A stretch of 45,519 nucleotides of DNA from Lactiplantibacillus plajomi (GCF_005405405.1 NZ_BJDZ01000024.1:1-45519), one strand, 5' to 3'; shown: positions 16,449-25,497, counted from the stretch's first letter. Notes: a model not told the origin generated them from the sequence alone. Numbers and translations are program-made.

Positions 16449-16832
16449 TTAGCCCGTGGCCTGATCCAAGCGCTTGGGCGCTAAAATGACGTAATTTCGG
16501 TTATCAGCTTCGTCGAAGAGGCTAACGGGACGGGCCTCGTTAGCGTGGACGACTAGGTGAAAGCCGTATTTATCAAGTAGGACTAACTGGGTAGCTGACA
16601 TTGATTCTACGGTTGCGGGCATGGCGCGACCATCGATGCGAATGATCATGCTGGGGTCGATTTCTAATTGATGATCCCGGTGGTGAGCTTCGTCACGATA
16701 AGTCCAAGTACCCGCGTAAAAGACGGCTAAGTCGCCACTGGTCGGATTAGCCGGACGCTTTTTACGAATCAACGTACTTGATAACCCTGCCAGTAAAGAT
16801 AAGCCAAATAAAATGGCACCACGTCGCTTCAC
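16449..16832 (-). CDS. DUF4828-domain protein
   Basis: A 127-residue protein with a short N-terminal hydrophobic segment (AILFGLSLLAGLSS) and a compact beta-rich domain: FYAGTWTYRDEAHHRDHQLEI, a V-x-S-x-T-x-x-Q-L-V-x-L-D-K-Y-G stretch and the end motif PVSLFDEADNRNY. This pattern matches DUF4828 of lactobacilli, whose role is unknown. It is probably anchored in the membrane with the small domain outside. A GGAAGG site lies upstream of the start at 16832. Confidence 0.75.
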   Translation of the reverse strand: MKRRGAILFGLSLLAGLSSTLIRKKRPANPTSGDLAVFYAGTWTYRDEAHHRDHQLEIDPSMIIRIDGRAMPATVESMSATQLVLLDKYGFHLVVHANEARPVSLFDEADNRNYVILAPKRLDQATG

Positions 16833-17173
16833 CGGATCAACCTTCCTTCTTTACAGATTACTCTTAAAATATAACACGAAACCGGTGTTAACGATATGAA
16901 TTCAACCGTTCTTATCAAAGGTTTTAGATGCCTGTTACATCAAGGTAATGAAAGTAATCTTAAATTAATTTAGTTGAGATAATTCGACAATCTTTTGAAA
17001 AGTTGACTGGTTTTACTGTTCTTTTTTGGGGGAGTATGTTAACCTAGTACTTGTGATTAGCATTTAACAGAAGTTCAGAAGTGCCCTTTGTGTGCTACCT
17101 TAACAGACTCTTTTAGGTGTTGATAACATAGTTTTGTTACTTTTGGTTTGTAATCCTAGGAGGATTTGTATAC
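16833..17173 (+). other. Long AT-rich leader region of the cold-shock gene
   Basis: A 341-base intergenic region with no reading frame of note. It contains GTTGACTGGTTTTAC (from about 17002) and many T runs, and ends with AGGAGG at 17159-17164 before the cold-shock ATG. Cold-shock mRNAs often carry long structured leaders; I could not fix the transcription start or a cold box by eye. Confidence 0.4.
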
Positions 17174-17374
17174 ATGAAGAATGGTACTGTAAAATGGTTT
17201 AATGCTGATAAAGGTTTCGGATTTATTACTGGTGAAGATGGCAACGATGTATTTGTTCACTTCTCAGCTATCCAAGTTGACGGTTTCAAGACCTTAGAAG
17301 AAGGTCAAAAAGTTACCTTTGACGAAGAACAAAGCGATCGTGGCCCACAAGCTACTAACGTTGTTCCTCAATAA
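17174..17374 (+). CDS. Cold-shock protein (CspA family)
   Basis: A 66-residue single cold-shock domain. RNA-binding motifs are KGFGFI (RNP1, residues about 15-20) and VFVHF (RNP2, 28-32), with the typical start [12 protein letters not shown]. Such proteins bind single-stranded RNA, melt secondary structure and act as RNA chaperones in the cytoplasm. Strong AGGAGG site. Codon use is more conserved and AT-richer than that of neighbours, as expected for a highly expressed gene. It is monocistronic with a terminator. Confidence 0.97.
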   Translation: MKNGTVKWFNADKGFGFITGEDGNDVFVHFSAIQVDGFKTLEEGQKVTFDEEQSDRGPQATNVVPQ

Positions 17375-17414
17375 TTCGATATAAAATTAGGTGCCTGATC
17401 AACGCTGTTGGTTA

Positions 17415-17462
17415 GGACCGTCAGAAGGGCCCCGGTTCGTTTACGCATGGGGTCCTTTTTTT
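17415..17462 (+). terminator. Rho-independent terminator
   Basis: GGGCCCC (17427-17433) pairs with GGGGTCC (17449-17455) and runs into seven T; an upstream GGACC at 17415 offers an alternative pairing. It ends the cold-shock gene. Confidence 0.78.
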
Positions 17463-17587
17463 GACCGCTAATTAAATTTTATAAAAACGGGCGTTATTCC
17501 TAAGTTGATTACGGAAAACTGGTAAAATAAAGCTATTAGTAAGCGGAACCAGTTAGGCTTGGCTTCATCAATGAGAGGGGTACGAAC

Positions 17588-18598
17588 ATGTTAAAATTAG
17601 GGATTATTGGGACGAACTGGATTACCCAGCAATTTGTGGATGCAGCGACGGCTTCCGGTGAATGGCAGCTGACAACCGTTTATTCCCGTCACGCCGAAAC
17701 GGCCAGCGCCTTTGCGACTAAAAACCACGCGGCTTCGACGTTCACAGACTTAGCCGATTTCTTTAGTCACGGCGACTTCGACGCGGTTTACATCGCGTCA
17801 CCGAATAGCCTGCACTTTGAACAGGCTAAGCTGGCGGTCGAACACGGTAAGCACGTGATCGTGGAAAAACCGGCCATGGCCAACCAGGCGTTGTTTGAAC
17901 AGTTAGACGAGTGTTTAGCAGCTCACCCGGACGTATTGCTGTTTGAAGCGGCCCGTCAAATTCACGAGGTTAACTTTAAGCGGGTTCAGGATCAAATTAG
18001 CCAAATGGAATTAATTCAGGGTGCCACTTTAACCTACATGAAGTATTCCTCCCGCTTTGACGCGGTCCGTTCTGGGCAGGAACCGAATATTTTCTCACCG
18101 AAGTTTGCCGGTGGCGCCCTACAAGATTTGGGCGTCTACGTGGTGTACGACGCGGTCGGCTGGTTCGGGATGCCCGATGAAGTTGCCTACTACCCGACGA
18201 TGTTATCAACCGGGGTCGATGGGAAAGGCGTTGCCATTTTACGTTACCCAACCTTCACGGTCACTCTGAATATTGGCAAAACCAGTAACTCCGCGCTGCC
18301 GTCAGAAATCAACGGTTTACGTGACACCATCGTGATGGATAACGCCGCGGAATTAGCCCGGGTCACGTACCAAGATAATGATGGCAAGCCCCACAACATT
18401 GGCGTTCAACCCGACGACAACCCGATGTTAGCGGAAGCCAAGGACTTCGCCAAGGTAATCAACGACCCGACGACTTACCACGCAGAATATCAAGCATGGC
18501 GGCAACTCAGTCGCAACGTAAACAAACTATTATTTAATTTACGGCAGTCCGGTCACGTCTATTTCTCGGATGACGAACGGGACAGTGCTGCTAAATAG
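17588..18598 (+). CDS. Gfo/Idh/MocA-family NAD(P)-dependent oxidoreductase
   Basis: A 336-residue oxidoreductase. The Rossmann start is LKLGIIGTNWITQQF, the strand-turn AVYIASPNSLHFEQAKLAVE leads into HVIVEKPA with the conserved EKP at about residues 93-95, and the C-terminal alpha/beta domain contains the GGALQDLGVYVV motif with a conserved Asp. Members oxidise or reduce sugars and related polyols; the substrate is not predictable here. GAGAGGGG precedes the ATG. Only 12 bases separate it from the helicase gene, so the two may form one transcript. Confidence 0.92.
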   Translation: MLKLGIIGTNWITQQFVDAATASGEWQLTTVYSRHAETASAFATKNHAASTFTDLADFFSHGDFDAVYIASPNSLHFEQAKLAVEHGKHVIVEKPAMANQALFEQLDECLAAHPDVLLFEAARQIHEVNFKRVQDQISQMELIQGATLTYMKYSSRFDAVRSGQEPNIFSPKFAGGALQDLGVYVVYDAVGWFGMPDEVAYYPTMLSTGVDGKGVAILRYPTFTVTLNIGKTSNSALPSEINGLRDTIVMDNAAELARVTYQDNDGKPHNIGVQPDDNPMLAEAKDFAKVINDPTTYHAEYQAWRQLSRNVNKLLFNLRQSGHVYFSDDERDSAAK

Positions 18599-18610
18599 AA
18601 ACGAGGCACT

Positions 18611-19948
18611 ATGTTAGACGTATTTAAAACAAAATTTGCAACTGAAGGCTTTACCGAGCCGTCACCGATTCAAACGGCGGTTGCCGAACCGTTAGCGGAT
18701 GGGCAGTCGATTCTTGGGTTAGCGCCGACCGGTTCCGGTAAGACGCTGGCTTTCACTTGGCCTATCTTAGAAAAGGTGCGGCCCGGCGAAGGTATTCAGG
18801 CGTTGATCTTAGCGCCGTCGCAAGAGTTGGCGATGCAAACGACCAACGTGGTTCGCGATTGGGCGCAACTGGTCGACGTGAAAGTCCTCGCCATTACCGG
18901 GGGCGCCAACGTTAAGCGGCAGCTCGAAAAGCTTAAGAAACGGCCGGAAGTGATCGTGGCAACCCCGGGCCGGGTAATGAACCTGGTCGGTGATGGTAAG
19001 CTCAAGCTGGGCCACCTCAAGATGATGATCGTGGATGAAGCCGACGAACTGTTAACGGATGAGACCCTCGACCAGATTCGGTCGATTTTAGACGCCACCT
19101 TTGCGGAAACGTTGCAGCTAGCGTTCTTCTCAGCCACCGAAACGAAGATTTTGGACGACTTGCCGCGCTGGTTCGGGCGGCCGGTTGAAAAAATCGACGT
19201 GCGGGCAATTGATCAGACACAGGGCGTGGTTCGCCACCGCATGATGGAAGTTGGTAACCGCCACCGCGTCGAACTCCTGAAAAAAATTAGCCGGGTCGAC
19301 CACTTACGGGCACTGGTCTTCTTTAACAAGATGCAGTTGCTTCAACACGTGGCCATCGAGTTACGCCACCAACACGCTAGCTTCGTGGCGCTGACGAGTA
19401 ACCAGCGCCAGGTTGAACGTGAAAAGGCGTTGCGGCTATTTCGGCAGGGCAAGGTGGCGTTGTTGCTCACGACCGACTTAGCGGCCCGCGGACTCGACGT
19501 GCCACAGCTACCGGCGGTCATCAATTACCAGTTACCGAAAGACGTCACGACCTACATTCACCGCAGTGGGCGGACCGGTCGGATGGGAGCGGACGGCCTC
19601 GTCTTGACACTAGGTGACGACCACGATTTGCGCGACTTTAAGAAAATTATGGCCGATACGGCTTATGAGCTTAAGCGTGCTTATTTGGTTGATTATCAAG
19701 TGGTGGATACGAAACCGGACCGGATCGTCCCACCGTTAGCATTCGATCACGCTGACGACGCTGGTGAACCGTTAGGCAACCGGCACCGTGTCGCCCGTTC
19801 CGGACATCCCGATAAGGTTAGACGCACGGAAACGACTGCTGAGCGGGTGATTCAACCGGCTAAGGCTGTGAAGAAACGCAAGGGTCACAAGAAGCACTCG
19901 AAGAAAAAAGGGATGCGTAAAAAGAATCGCGACCGTTACGGCGAATAA
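18611..19948 (+). CDS. DEAD-box RNA helicase
   Basis: A 445-residue ATP-dependent RNA helicase. Motifs in order: Q-motif EPSPIQTAV, motif I APTGSGKT, Ia APSQELAMQ, Ib TPGRV, II DEAD (VDEADEL), III SAT, IV ALVFFNK, V TTDLAARGLDVP, VI HRSGRTGRMG. The C-terminal tail (about 395-445) is very basic (KKRKGHKKHSKKKGMRKKNR) and should bind RNA. Size and tail resemble CshB-type helicases of Bacillota, involved in ribosome assembly, mRNA turnover and cold adaptation. It lies in a cluster with a cold-shock gene. Confidence 0.93.
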   Translation: MLDVFKTKFATEGFTEPSPIQTAVAEPLADGQSILGLAPTGSGKTLAFTWPILEKVRPGEGIQALILAPSQELAMQTTNVVRDWAQLVDVKVLAITGGANVKRQLEKLKKRPEVIVATPGRVMNLVGDGKLKLGHLKMMIVDEADELLTDETLDQIRSILDATFAETLQLAFFSATETKILDDLPRWFGRPVEKIDVRAIDQTQGVVRHRMMEVGNRHRVELLKKISRVDHLRALVFFNKMQLLQHVAIELRHQHASFVALTSNQRQVEREKALRLFRQGKVALLLTTDLAARGLDVPQLPAVINYQLPKDVTTYIHRSGRTGRMGADGLVLTLGDDHDLRDFKKIMADTAYELKRAYLVDYQVVDTKPDRIVPPLAFDHADDAGEPLGNRHRVARSGHPDKVRRTETTAERVIQPAKAVKKRKGHKKHSKKKGMRKKNRDRYGE

Positions 19949-19963
19949 CGGTTTGCCAAATCG

Positions 19964-20000
19964 AACGATCCGTGAGATGATATTTTACGGATTGTTTTTT
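19964..20000 (+). terminator. Terminator-like hairpin directly before tRNA-Arg
   Basis: AACGATCCGT (19964-19973) pairs with ACGGATTGTT (19987-19996) with one G-T pair, and the T run (19995-20000) abuts the first base of the tRNA. It may end the helicase transcript; the tRNA must then use read-through or a promoter overlapping the hairpin (TTGCCA 19953-19958 with GATGAT 19976-19981 is a weak candidate). Confidence 0.6.
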
Positions 20001-20073
20001 GGCCCCATAGCACAACTGGATAGGGCACCCGCCTCCTAAGCGGTTGATCCCGGTTCGAGTCCGGGTGGGGTCA
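20001..20073 (+). tRNA. tRNA-Arg, anticodon CCT
   Basis: A 73-base cloverleaf: acceptor GGCCCCA (20001-20007) pairs with TGGGGTC (20066-20072) with discriminator A20073; the anticodon loop CTCCTAA sits between CCGC and GCGG; the T arm is CCCGG-TTCGAGT-CCGGG (20049-20065). The anticodon CCT reads AGG, a rare arginine codon. The 3' CCA is not encoded. tRNA-Arg genes are common integration targets, and the sequence downstream is repeat-rich. Confidence 0.95.
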
Positions 20074-20081
20074 TTTGAATA

Positions 20082-20135
20082 TACCAGTAGAATCGTTTCG
20101 TACCGACGCAGAGCGTTGATACGAAGCGGTTTTTA
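20082..20135. repeat. 54-bp direct repeat, copy 1, terminator-like
   Basis: This copy and 20341-20394 are identical except at two positions (20085/20344 and 20122/20381). Each folds with AATCGTTTCGTA against TACGAAGCGGTT around an inner CGACGC/GCGTTG hairpin and ends in TTTTTA, so each is a terminator. Copy 1 would end the tRNA transcript. Confidence 0.9.
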
Positions 20136-20340
20136 TTTTAAGCGAAACGCTCAGAAACAATATAAAACGATATTTTGGTGCATATTTGGTGCACATTAGG
20201 CTTTTTTGGACGTTTGGTGCACCAAGTTGTGCACCAAACCGTCTATCGAGCATAGAGCCACAAGGGCTTTGCTGGTCTCTTTTTTTCCATTTCTCGTAAT
20301 AAGTGTGAATTAGTTTAAATGGTAGTGGGGGATACTTCGT
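20136..20340. other. Spacer between the repeats with TGCACC repeats; possible integrase-gene tail
   Basis: No intact gene. The motif TTTGGTGCA or its complement occurs five times between 20173 and 20238, including an inverted pair around GGTGCACCAAGTTGTGCACC. Read on the minus strand, one frame ends ...GLVHNLVHQTSKKA-stop (stop near 20199-20201), which might be the C-terminal tail of a phage-type integrase pointing at the tRNA. This is a weak suggestion. Confidence 0.25.
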
Positions 20341-20394
20341 TACTAGTAGAATCGTTTCGTACCGACGCAGAGCGTTGATATGAAGCGGTTTTTA
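20341..20394. repeat. 54-bp direct repeat, copy 2, terminator-like
   Basis: Near-identical to 20082-20135 at an offset of 259 bases. It has the same hairpin and T run but no gene before it on the plus strand, so it looks like a duplication product. Confidence 0.9.
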
Positions 20395-20449
20395 CGTTAT
20401 GGATAACTTCTTAGTGCTACCCATTTATTTAGGGGGGCTTATCAAAAAT

Positions 20450-20496
20450 AAACCGATGATCAGGTACACCACTTGGGTGACCTAATCATCGGTTTT
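20450..20496. terminator. Bidirectional terminator
   Basis: AAACCGATGAT (20450-20460) pairs with ATCATCGGTTT (20485-20495), with an inner AGGT/ACCT. On the minus strand it ends the lipoprotein gene. Confidence 0.8.
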
Positions 20497-20548
20497 AATT
20501 AATCTTAATTGAGTTGAGAAGCAACTGTGCTGCGCGTTAAACGGCGGG

Positions 20549-21166
20549 TTAGTTAAACCCGGTCTTCGTCATTGAAACGAGCTTGTTAGCGGTAAATGTA
20601 AAGGAGACGCTAGCGCCCGCTTTTTCGCCCTTAATATTGGTGTAAGTTAGTAGCTGTGAGCTCAACGCGCCCGCTCCTGAAAGCACCTCGCCGTTAGGCT
20701 TACCCAGCTTGGCTTTGACAGTATCCAGACTCGTACCAGTTTTGATGGCGCTCAATGAGCTAGCGGTGATCTTTGAGTTTGTTGTTAGGGAGGCGTTGGC
20801 GTATCCCTTGGCAACGGCTTTACCATCGTAAATGCTAACGGTGACGGTTGCCCCAGTTAGCCCCTTCCCGACGTTGGTCCAACCGTACTGGGTCGCTTGT
20901 TGGTCTAACCCGGTGACGGTGGTTTTGGTTTCTTGGTCGGGTTTACCGAGCAGCTTTTTAACTTCTGCTTCACTAGTCGCAGAACCAAGGTTGGGAAGTG
21001 CCACCTTGATTGTCTCGTAGTTGGCCAGGCTAATACCGCCAGACTGCTGCTTTGAGCTCGTTGTGGCTTGGCTGGCCTTCGATGGGGCTTGCTTCGTATT
21101 GCCACAAGCCGCCAGCGTGCTCCCAGTTAAAATGGTTATCCCGAGTGTGAGTAATTTGTGCATCAT
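20549..21166 (-). CDS. Lipoprotein with two tandem DUF3862/BLIP-like repeats
   Basis: A 205-residue exported lipoprotein: signal peptide residues 1-19 with lipobox LAAC, a Ser/Thr/Gln-rich spacer (about 20-45), then two similar modules. Each module has a short helix with the pattern L-x-x-x-K-x-x-LGKP (KKLLGKPDQ, AKLGKPNGE) followed by strands with a Tyr/Trp (YGWTNVG, LLTYTNIKG). This is the fold of SmpA/OmlA and beta-lactamase-inhibitor-like DUF3862 proteins of Gram-positives; function unknown. Start 21166 follows GGAGGA; the adjacent ATG at 21163 is equally possible. Confidence 0.8.
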   Translation of the reverse strand: MMHKLLTLGITILTGSTLAACGNTKQAPSKASQATTSSKQQSGGISLANYETIKVALPNLGSATSEAEVKKLLGKPDQETKTTVTGLDQQATQYGWTNVGKGLTGATVTVSIYDGKAVAKGYANASLTTNSKITASSLSAIKTGTSLDTVKAKLGKPNGEVLSGAGALSSQLLTYTNIKGEKAGASVSFTFTANKLVSMTKTGFN

Positions 21167-21236
21167 GAGTTCCTCCGAAAGTTGTTGCACCTTTTAGTGA
21201 CATAAGCTTTTGGTCAAACGGTGGTGCTATGTAAAC

Positions 21237-21757
21237 TCACTGGTACTCGTGATAAGTCGTCCAGCAGGCTTTTGCCAGCAGTTTCGTGAGCACGAGCTGT
21301 TGGGGCCCGAATTGTTGCAGTTGATCGCGTAAAGCAGCTGGTAGGAGGTTGTACGGTGCGGCTGAATAATTAGTCACGGCAACGACCGTTACCGGAATGG
21401 TTCGGCCAGCCTGGTAGTCGTGGTCGGCAACGGCGTGGTAGGCGTCGATTGCAGCCTGAAAGTGGCCGTTGCGCACCCGCGCCCAGCGAATCGGGTTATC
21501 TAAGTGGCTGGCGACGGTTGCGACGTCGTTATCGCCCAACGCAATAATTTTGGCGCCGTTCGGAGCGGCGGTTTTGCCACTAACCCGCCATTCACCGCCC
21601 GCAGTCGGGGTGACTTCAGCAAATTAGTTTGAAACAGCTGTTGCGACCCGATACTTGCGTCGGAGCGGTCGATTCCTAAGAAGAGTAGTGAGGTACCCAG
21701 AACGCTCAGGCCAAAGCCTAAGACGATTAACCCGAGGTGCCGTGGCTGTTTACGCAT
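21237..21757 (-). pseudogene. Frameshifted gene for a membrane-anchored hypothetical protein
   Basis: Two overlapping frames fit one gene. The 5' part starts MRKQPRHLGLIVLGFGLSVL (one membrane segment, then ...LFQTN). The 3' part continues in another frame as FAEVTPTAGGEWRVSG, then KTAAPNGAKIIALGDND, to the stop at 21237. Adding one T to the run at 21621-21623 (minus strand) restores a single frame of about 173 residues reading ...QTNFAEVTP. The beta-rich part after the anchor resembles short adhesion-type modules, but I do not recognise a family. It is either a recent single-base loss or a sequencing error; the rest of the frame shows no further decay. Confidence 0.7.
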
Positions 21758-21853
21758 TTTTGTTAGCCTCCCGTTTGTATAAAGCTGGAATACGCTGATG
21801 TCATTATCATAACTGTTTTAAAGTGGTCGGTGGGTAAAACTTTGATGAGAAAT

Positions 21854-21880
21854 AAAAAAACTCCCGGAATTATCCGGGAG
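21854..21880 (-). terminator. Rho-independent terminator, minus strand
   Basis: CTCCCGGA (21861-21868) and TCCGGGAG (21873-21880) form a stem followed on the minus strand by seven T. It ends the universal stress protein gene. Confidence 0.9.
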
Positions 21881-21893
21881 CCTAGTGTCACAA

Positions 21894-22334
21894 TCAACGA
21901 ATTACCAGCACGTTGCACGGTGCCTGGTCAACTAGAAAACTAGTTGTCGACCCAACGGCCAGCCGGTTAGGTGAGTCCGCGCCGGTTGCGCCCAGCACCA
22001 TTAAATCTATATCTGGGTGCTTAGCAGCGTAGTCTTGAATCGCGTACTTAGGTGACCCGTAAGTGATCTCTATCTGAAAATCACTGACCGTGGTGGTGGC
22101 GACGAATGCTTGGCGTTTGGCCATGGCCGCTTTAGCATGGGCGGCCTCGGCATCCAACAGTTCACTTAGGAGAGGATCTAATGCGGGCGTGTGGTAGGCG
22201 CTATCATCGACAACGTAGAGCGCCGTTAGCGTGGCATTGTGACGTTGGGCAATGTTCACGGCTTCGGTAAAGGCCGTCTGGGCGGCTTCGGAACTATCAA
22301 CGGGTGCTAGGATGTGCAGGTAACGACTTGGCAT
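21894..22334 (-). CDS. Universal stress protein (UspA family)
   Basis: A 146-residue cytosolic protein. The N-terminal strand ILAPVDSSEAAQTAF and the C-terminal nucleotide-binding motif VLGATGADSPNRLAVGSTTSFLV (pattern G-2x-G-9x-G-S/T) are those of ATP-binding Usp proteins. Start 22334 follows GGAGGTG; the longer frame adds only five residues overlapping that site. Usp proteins aid survival under stress by unknown mechanisms. Confidence 0.93.
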   Translation of the reverse strand: MPSRYLHILAPVDSSEAAQTAFTEAVNIAQRHNATLTALYVVDDSAYHTPALDPLLSELLDAEAAHAKAAMAKRQAFVATTTVSDFQIEITYGSPKYAIQDYAAKHPDIDLMVLGATGADSPNRLAVGSTTSFLVDQAPCNVLVIR

Positions 22335-22422
22335 AATATCCACCTCCATTTTCTACCTTAATTATAAACAACGGTAATCCGTTTTATAAATTAAATGCAC
22401 TTTTGAACGTTAGGCTGCATTT

Positions 22423-22629
22423 TTAATGGTGACGGGCCGTTCGGCGGTGGCTTTTTTTAACGTTTTTTTTGACGTGTTTACGTTTTGCTGGTCGGCGTTT
22501 TTTGACCCGTAAACGTAAGAAGGACGTGGTCGATCGTAGGCGCATTGCCTGAGCGTCGGTTGTTGGTAATCCCAAACCAACGGCTAACGTTACGACCATG
22601 ATGGCTGTCAGTAACCGGTTCTTTTTCAT
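22423..22629 (-). CDS. Small secreted, strongly basic protein
   Basis: A 68-residue precursor. The signal peptide is clear: basic MKKNR, hydrophobic core to residue about 24, and an AQA cleavage site near residue 28. The predicted mature part of about 40 residues contains 18 Lys/Arg and 4 His (RLRVKKRRPAKRKHVKK, later SHRRTARHH), so its charge is extreme. I do not recognise a family. GGGGGAG precedes the ATG at 22629. Possible roles are binding to teichoic acids or nucleic acids at the surface, or an antimicrobial-like activity; none is shown by the sequence. Confidence 0.7.
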   Translation of the reverse strand: MKKNRLLTAIMVVTLAVGLGLPTTDAQAMRLRSTTSFLRLRVKKRRPAKRKHVKKNVKKSHRRTARHH

Positions 22630-22805
22630 TAAGACTCCCCCAATCTTTGCTATAAGTTTACGGGGAAGGGCGGGCGACGTCAATTCTAGCAAGTAAAGCT
22701 TTACTTAGCGTTAACAAAAACTTTAACGAAAAGCACGTAAATGTGATTGTATTTTAAGTCATTTTCCTTTATGGTGAAGATATTATATAAAAGGGGTTTT
22801 CGGTA

Positions 22806-23249
22806 ATGAATATTGAAATTTTAAACTCAGCAATTCAAGATTTACACTTTACCATTGTTTACGATCGTGATGAAAGTAAGGATGAACCGGGTCAAGGTCA
22901 ATTCAGTTACACGACCGCTAATCCAGACGTTAAGAAGACGTTTGGTGACGACGTGGTTCAAGCCCAATTAAACGTCACCTACAAAGAAGAAATGTACGAT
23001 TTAAGCGCCACCGTTTTTGCAATTGTACGCTTAAGCGGGGAAATGGTTGGTATTATCGAACGTCAGGCCGACAACAAAAAGGTTGAAGACGACGAACAAG
23101 AAATGGTCAACAACTTGAACGGGGCCATCATTCCGGCCTTATCCGCAAAGGTTCGGGCCTACGCCGCCTTACTTTCAACTGAAGCTAGCAACTTTGCAAT
23201 TATGCCAGCGGACTTTGGCGACACGGAACCTAATGAAAGCAACGACTAA
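22806..23249 (+). CDS. Hypothetical cytosolic protein, possibly SecB/DUF1149-like
   Basis: A 147-residue acidic protein without signal or membrane segments. Alternating beta patterns (LHFTIVYDRD, VVQAQLNVTYKEEMYDLSATVFAIVRLSGEMVGII) are followed by a helix (MVNNLNGAIIPALSAKVRAYAALLSTEA), similar to the SecB-like fold of DUF1149 proteins in Bacillota. The match is structural pattern only. Weak site AAAGGGG before ATG 22806. It is monocistronic with a terminator. Confidence 0.6.
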   Translation: MNIEILNSAIQDLHFTIVYDRDESKDEPGQGQFSYTTANPDVKKTFGDDVVQAQLNVTYKEEMYDLSATVFAIVRLSGEMVGIIERQADNKKVEDDEQEMVNNLNGAIIPALSAKVRAYAALLSTEASNFAIMPADFGDTEPNESND

Positions 23250-23258
23250 GCAGACTGA

Positions 23259-23285
23259 GCCTACCATTGTGGTGGGCTTTTTTTT
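23259..23285 (+). terminator. Rho-independent terminator
   Basis: GCCTACC pairs with GGTGGGC (one G-T) around a five-base loop and is followed by eight T. Confidence 0.85.
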
Positions 23286-23339
23286 ACGGTTGGCATGAAT
23301 TTTGAAAGCGCTATTTCGGGTGCTATAATGAAGACGAGC

Positions 23340-23407
23340 ACCGGTTACGGTTGGTAACTGGTGGGGTGTTCGTACGGATCAGTTACCGGAACCCGGGTTT
23401 CGGTAAC
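23340..23407 (+). promoter_or_regulatory. Two related hairpins or operator palindromes upstream of a hypothetical gene
   Basis: ACCGGTTAC...GTAACTGGT (23340-23362) and a 26-base near-perfect palindrome at 23382-23407 (GTTACCG...CGGTAAC with AACCCGGGTT core) lie just upstream of the ribosome binding site at about 23408-23421. They share a GTTAC-type half site. They could be repressor sites or an RNA structure controlling translation. Confidence 0.5.
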
Positions 23408-23423
23408 GAGGGGAGTGATCAGG

Positions 23424-23990
23424 ATGTTTAAACCAACGGCTTCAATTTTTAAAAACCATCAGATTGCGGGGCATTACCGGGCAATTGACCGGGCGCAAAA
23501 GTGTATCGTCCCGTTCCATTTTGAAATTCAGGGGCGTGAGTATCCGGAACCGGCACGAGAAAGTAATTGGTTGCGGCGGCTTTCAGGGACGCGCAGTGAG
23601 CGGCACGCGGTAGTGGAATTGACGCCTAGTAAGGTGATGATTTTATGGTCACCGGAACAACGCAATTTAGGTGAAATGCCACTGAGTCAAATTCGGTGTA
23701 TTCAAATCGGGGCGATTCGCTGGCACGCGACGGAAGGGCTGGATCCACGGCACGCGTTTCGAGCGACCATCTTTGTACTCACGGATGCAGGCAATTTCTA
23801 TTTTGCCAATTCGGATATGGAAGTCTTACCGGCCATCTTTAAATTTGCGCATCAGCACGGCATTGCCGTGGAAGATCCGCTACATTTGATTCCACTCCTG
23901 AAAGTCGGCTGGCACGTGGCCGCCAAAACGTTGCACGCGACTTATAAAGAATTGGTGGCGCATACGGGTTATCCGGAAGGGAAAGTTTAA
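23424..23990 (+). CDS. Hypothetical protein, 188 residues
   Basis: Soluble protein starting MFKPTASIFKNHQIAGHYRA. It has beta-strand/loop patterns with a possible pleckstrin-like centre (HAVVELTPSKVMILWSP, then LSQIRCIQIG, then FRATIFVLTDAGNFYFAN) and a helical end. I do not recognise a family. The ATG at 23424 follows GAGGGGAG; the longer frame from 23361 runs through the palindromes and is unlikely. It ends at a strong bidirectional terminator. Confidence 0.75.
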   Translation: MFKPTASIFKNHQIAGHYRAIDRAQKCIVPFHFEIQGREYPEPARESNWLRRLSGTRSERHAVVELTPSKVMILWSPEQRNLGEMPLSQIRCIQIGAIRWHATEGLDPRHAFRATIFVLTDAGNFYFANSDMEVLPAIFKFAHQHGIAVEDPLHLIPLLKVGWHVAAKTLHATYKELVAHTGYPEGKV

Positions 23991-24007
23991 TATAAAATTG
24001 AGTATAA

Positions 24008-24052
24008 AAATGGCATGACCAAGACTACAAGGGTGTCTTAGTCATGCCATTT
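24008..24052. terminator. Bidirectional terminator
   Basis: AAATGGCATGACCAAGAC and GTCTTAGTCATGCCATTT form an 18-pair stem with one mismatch, A-rich before and T-rich after. It separates the convergent hypothetical gene and gdhA. Confidence 0.9.
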
Positions 24053-24074
24053 ATTATGCTTTAATTGGATCTAA

Positions 24075-25445
<1,371 letters not shown>

Positions 25446-25497
25446 TTAACTTTGTGATTTTAGTCTACTGGTTTCGTTCGGAAAATGCACGAGTTAA

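Noticed and set aside
16158-16484. Plus-strand frame of 108 residues after the lysozyme-like gene
   Set aside because: It runs in another frame through the end of that gene and through two terminators, with no start site.
18796-19137. Minus-strand frame of 113 residues inside the helicase gene
   Set aside because: It is the antisense of helicase motifs I-III; the Ser-rich composition is that of a shadow frame.
20071-20253. A 60-residue minus-strand reading frame crossing the end of tRNA-Arg
   Set aside because: It overlaps the tRNA and the terminator hairpin, has no ribosome binding site and its sequence is explained by the repeats. Only the idea of an integrase tail in another frame was kept, at low confidence.
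20082-20394. Possible CRISPR array
   Set aside because: Only two copies of a 54-bp repeat with a 205-bp spacer, and each copy is a terminator hairpin; no cas genes are present.
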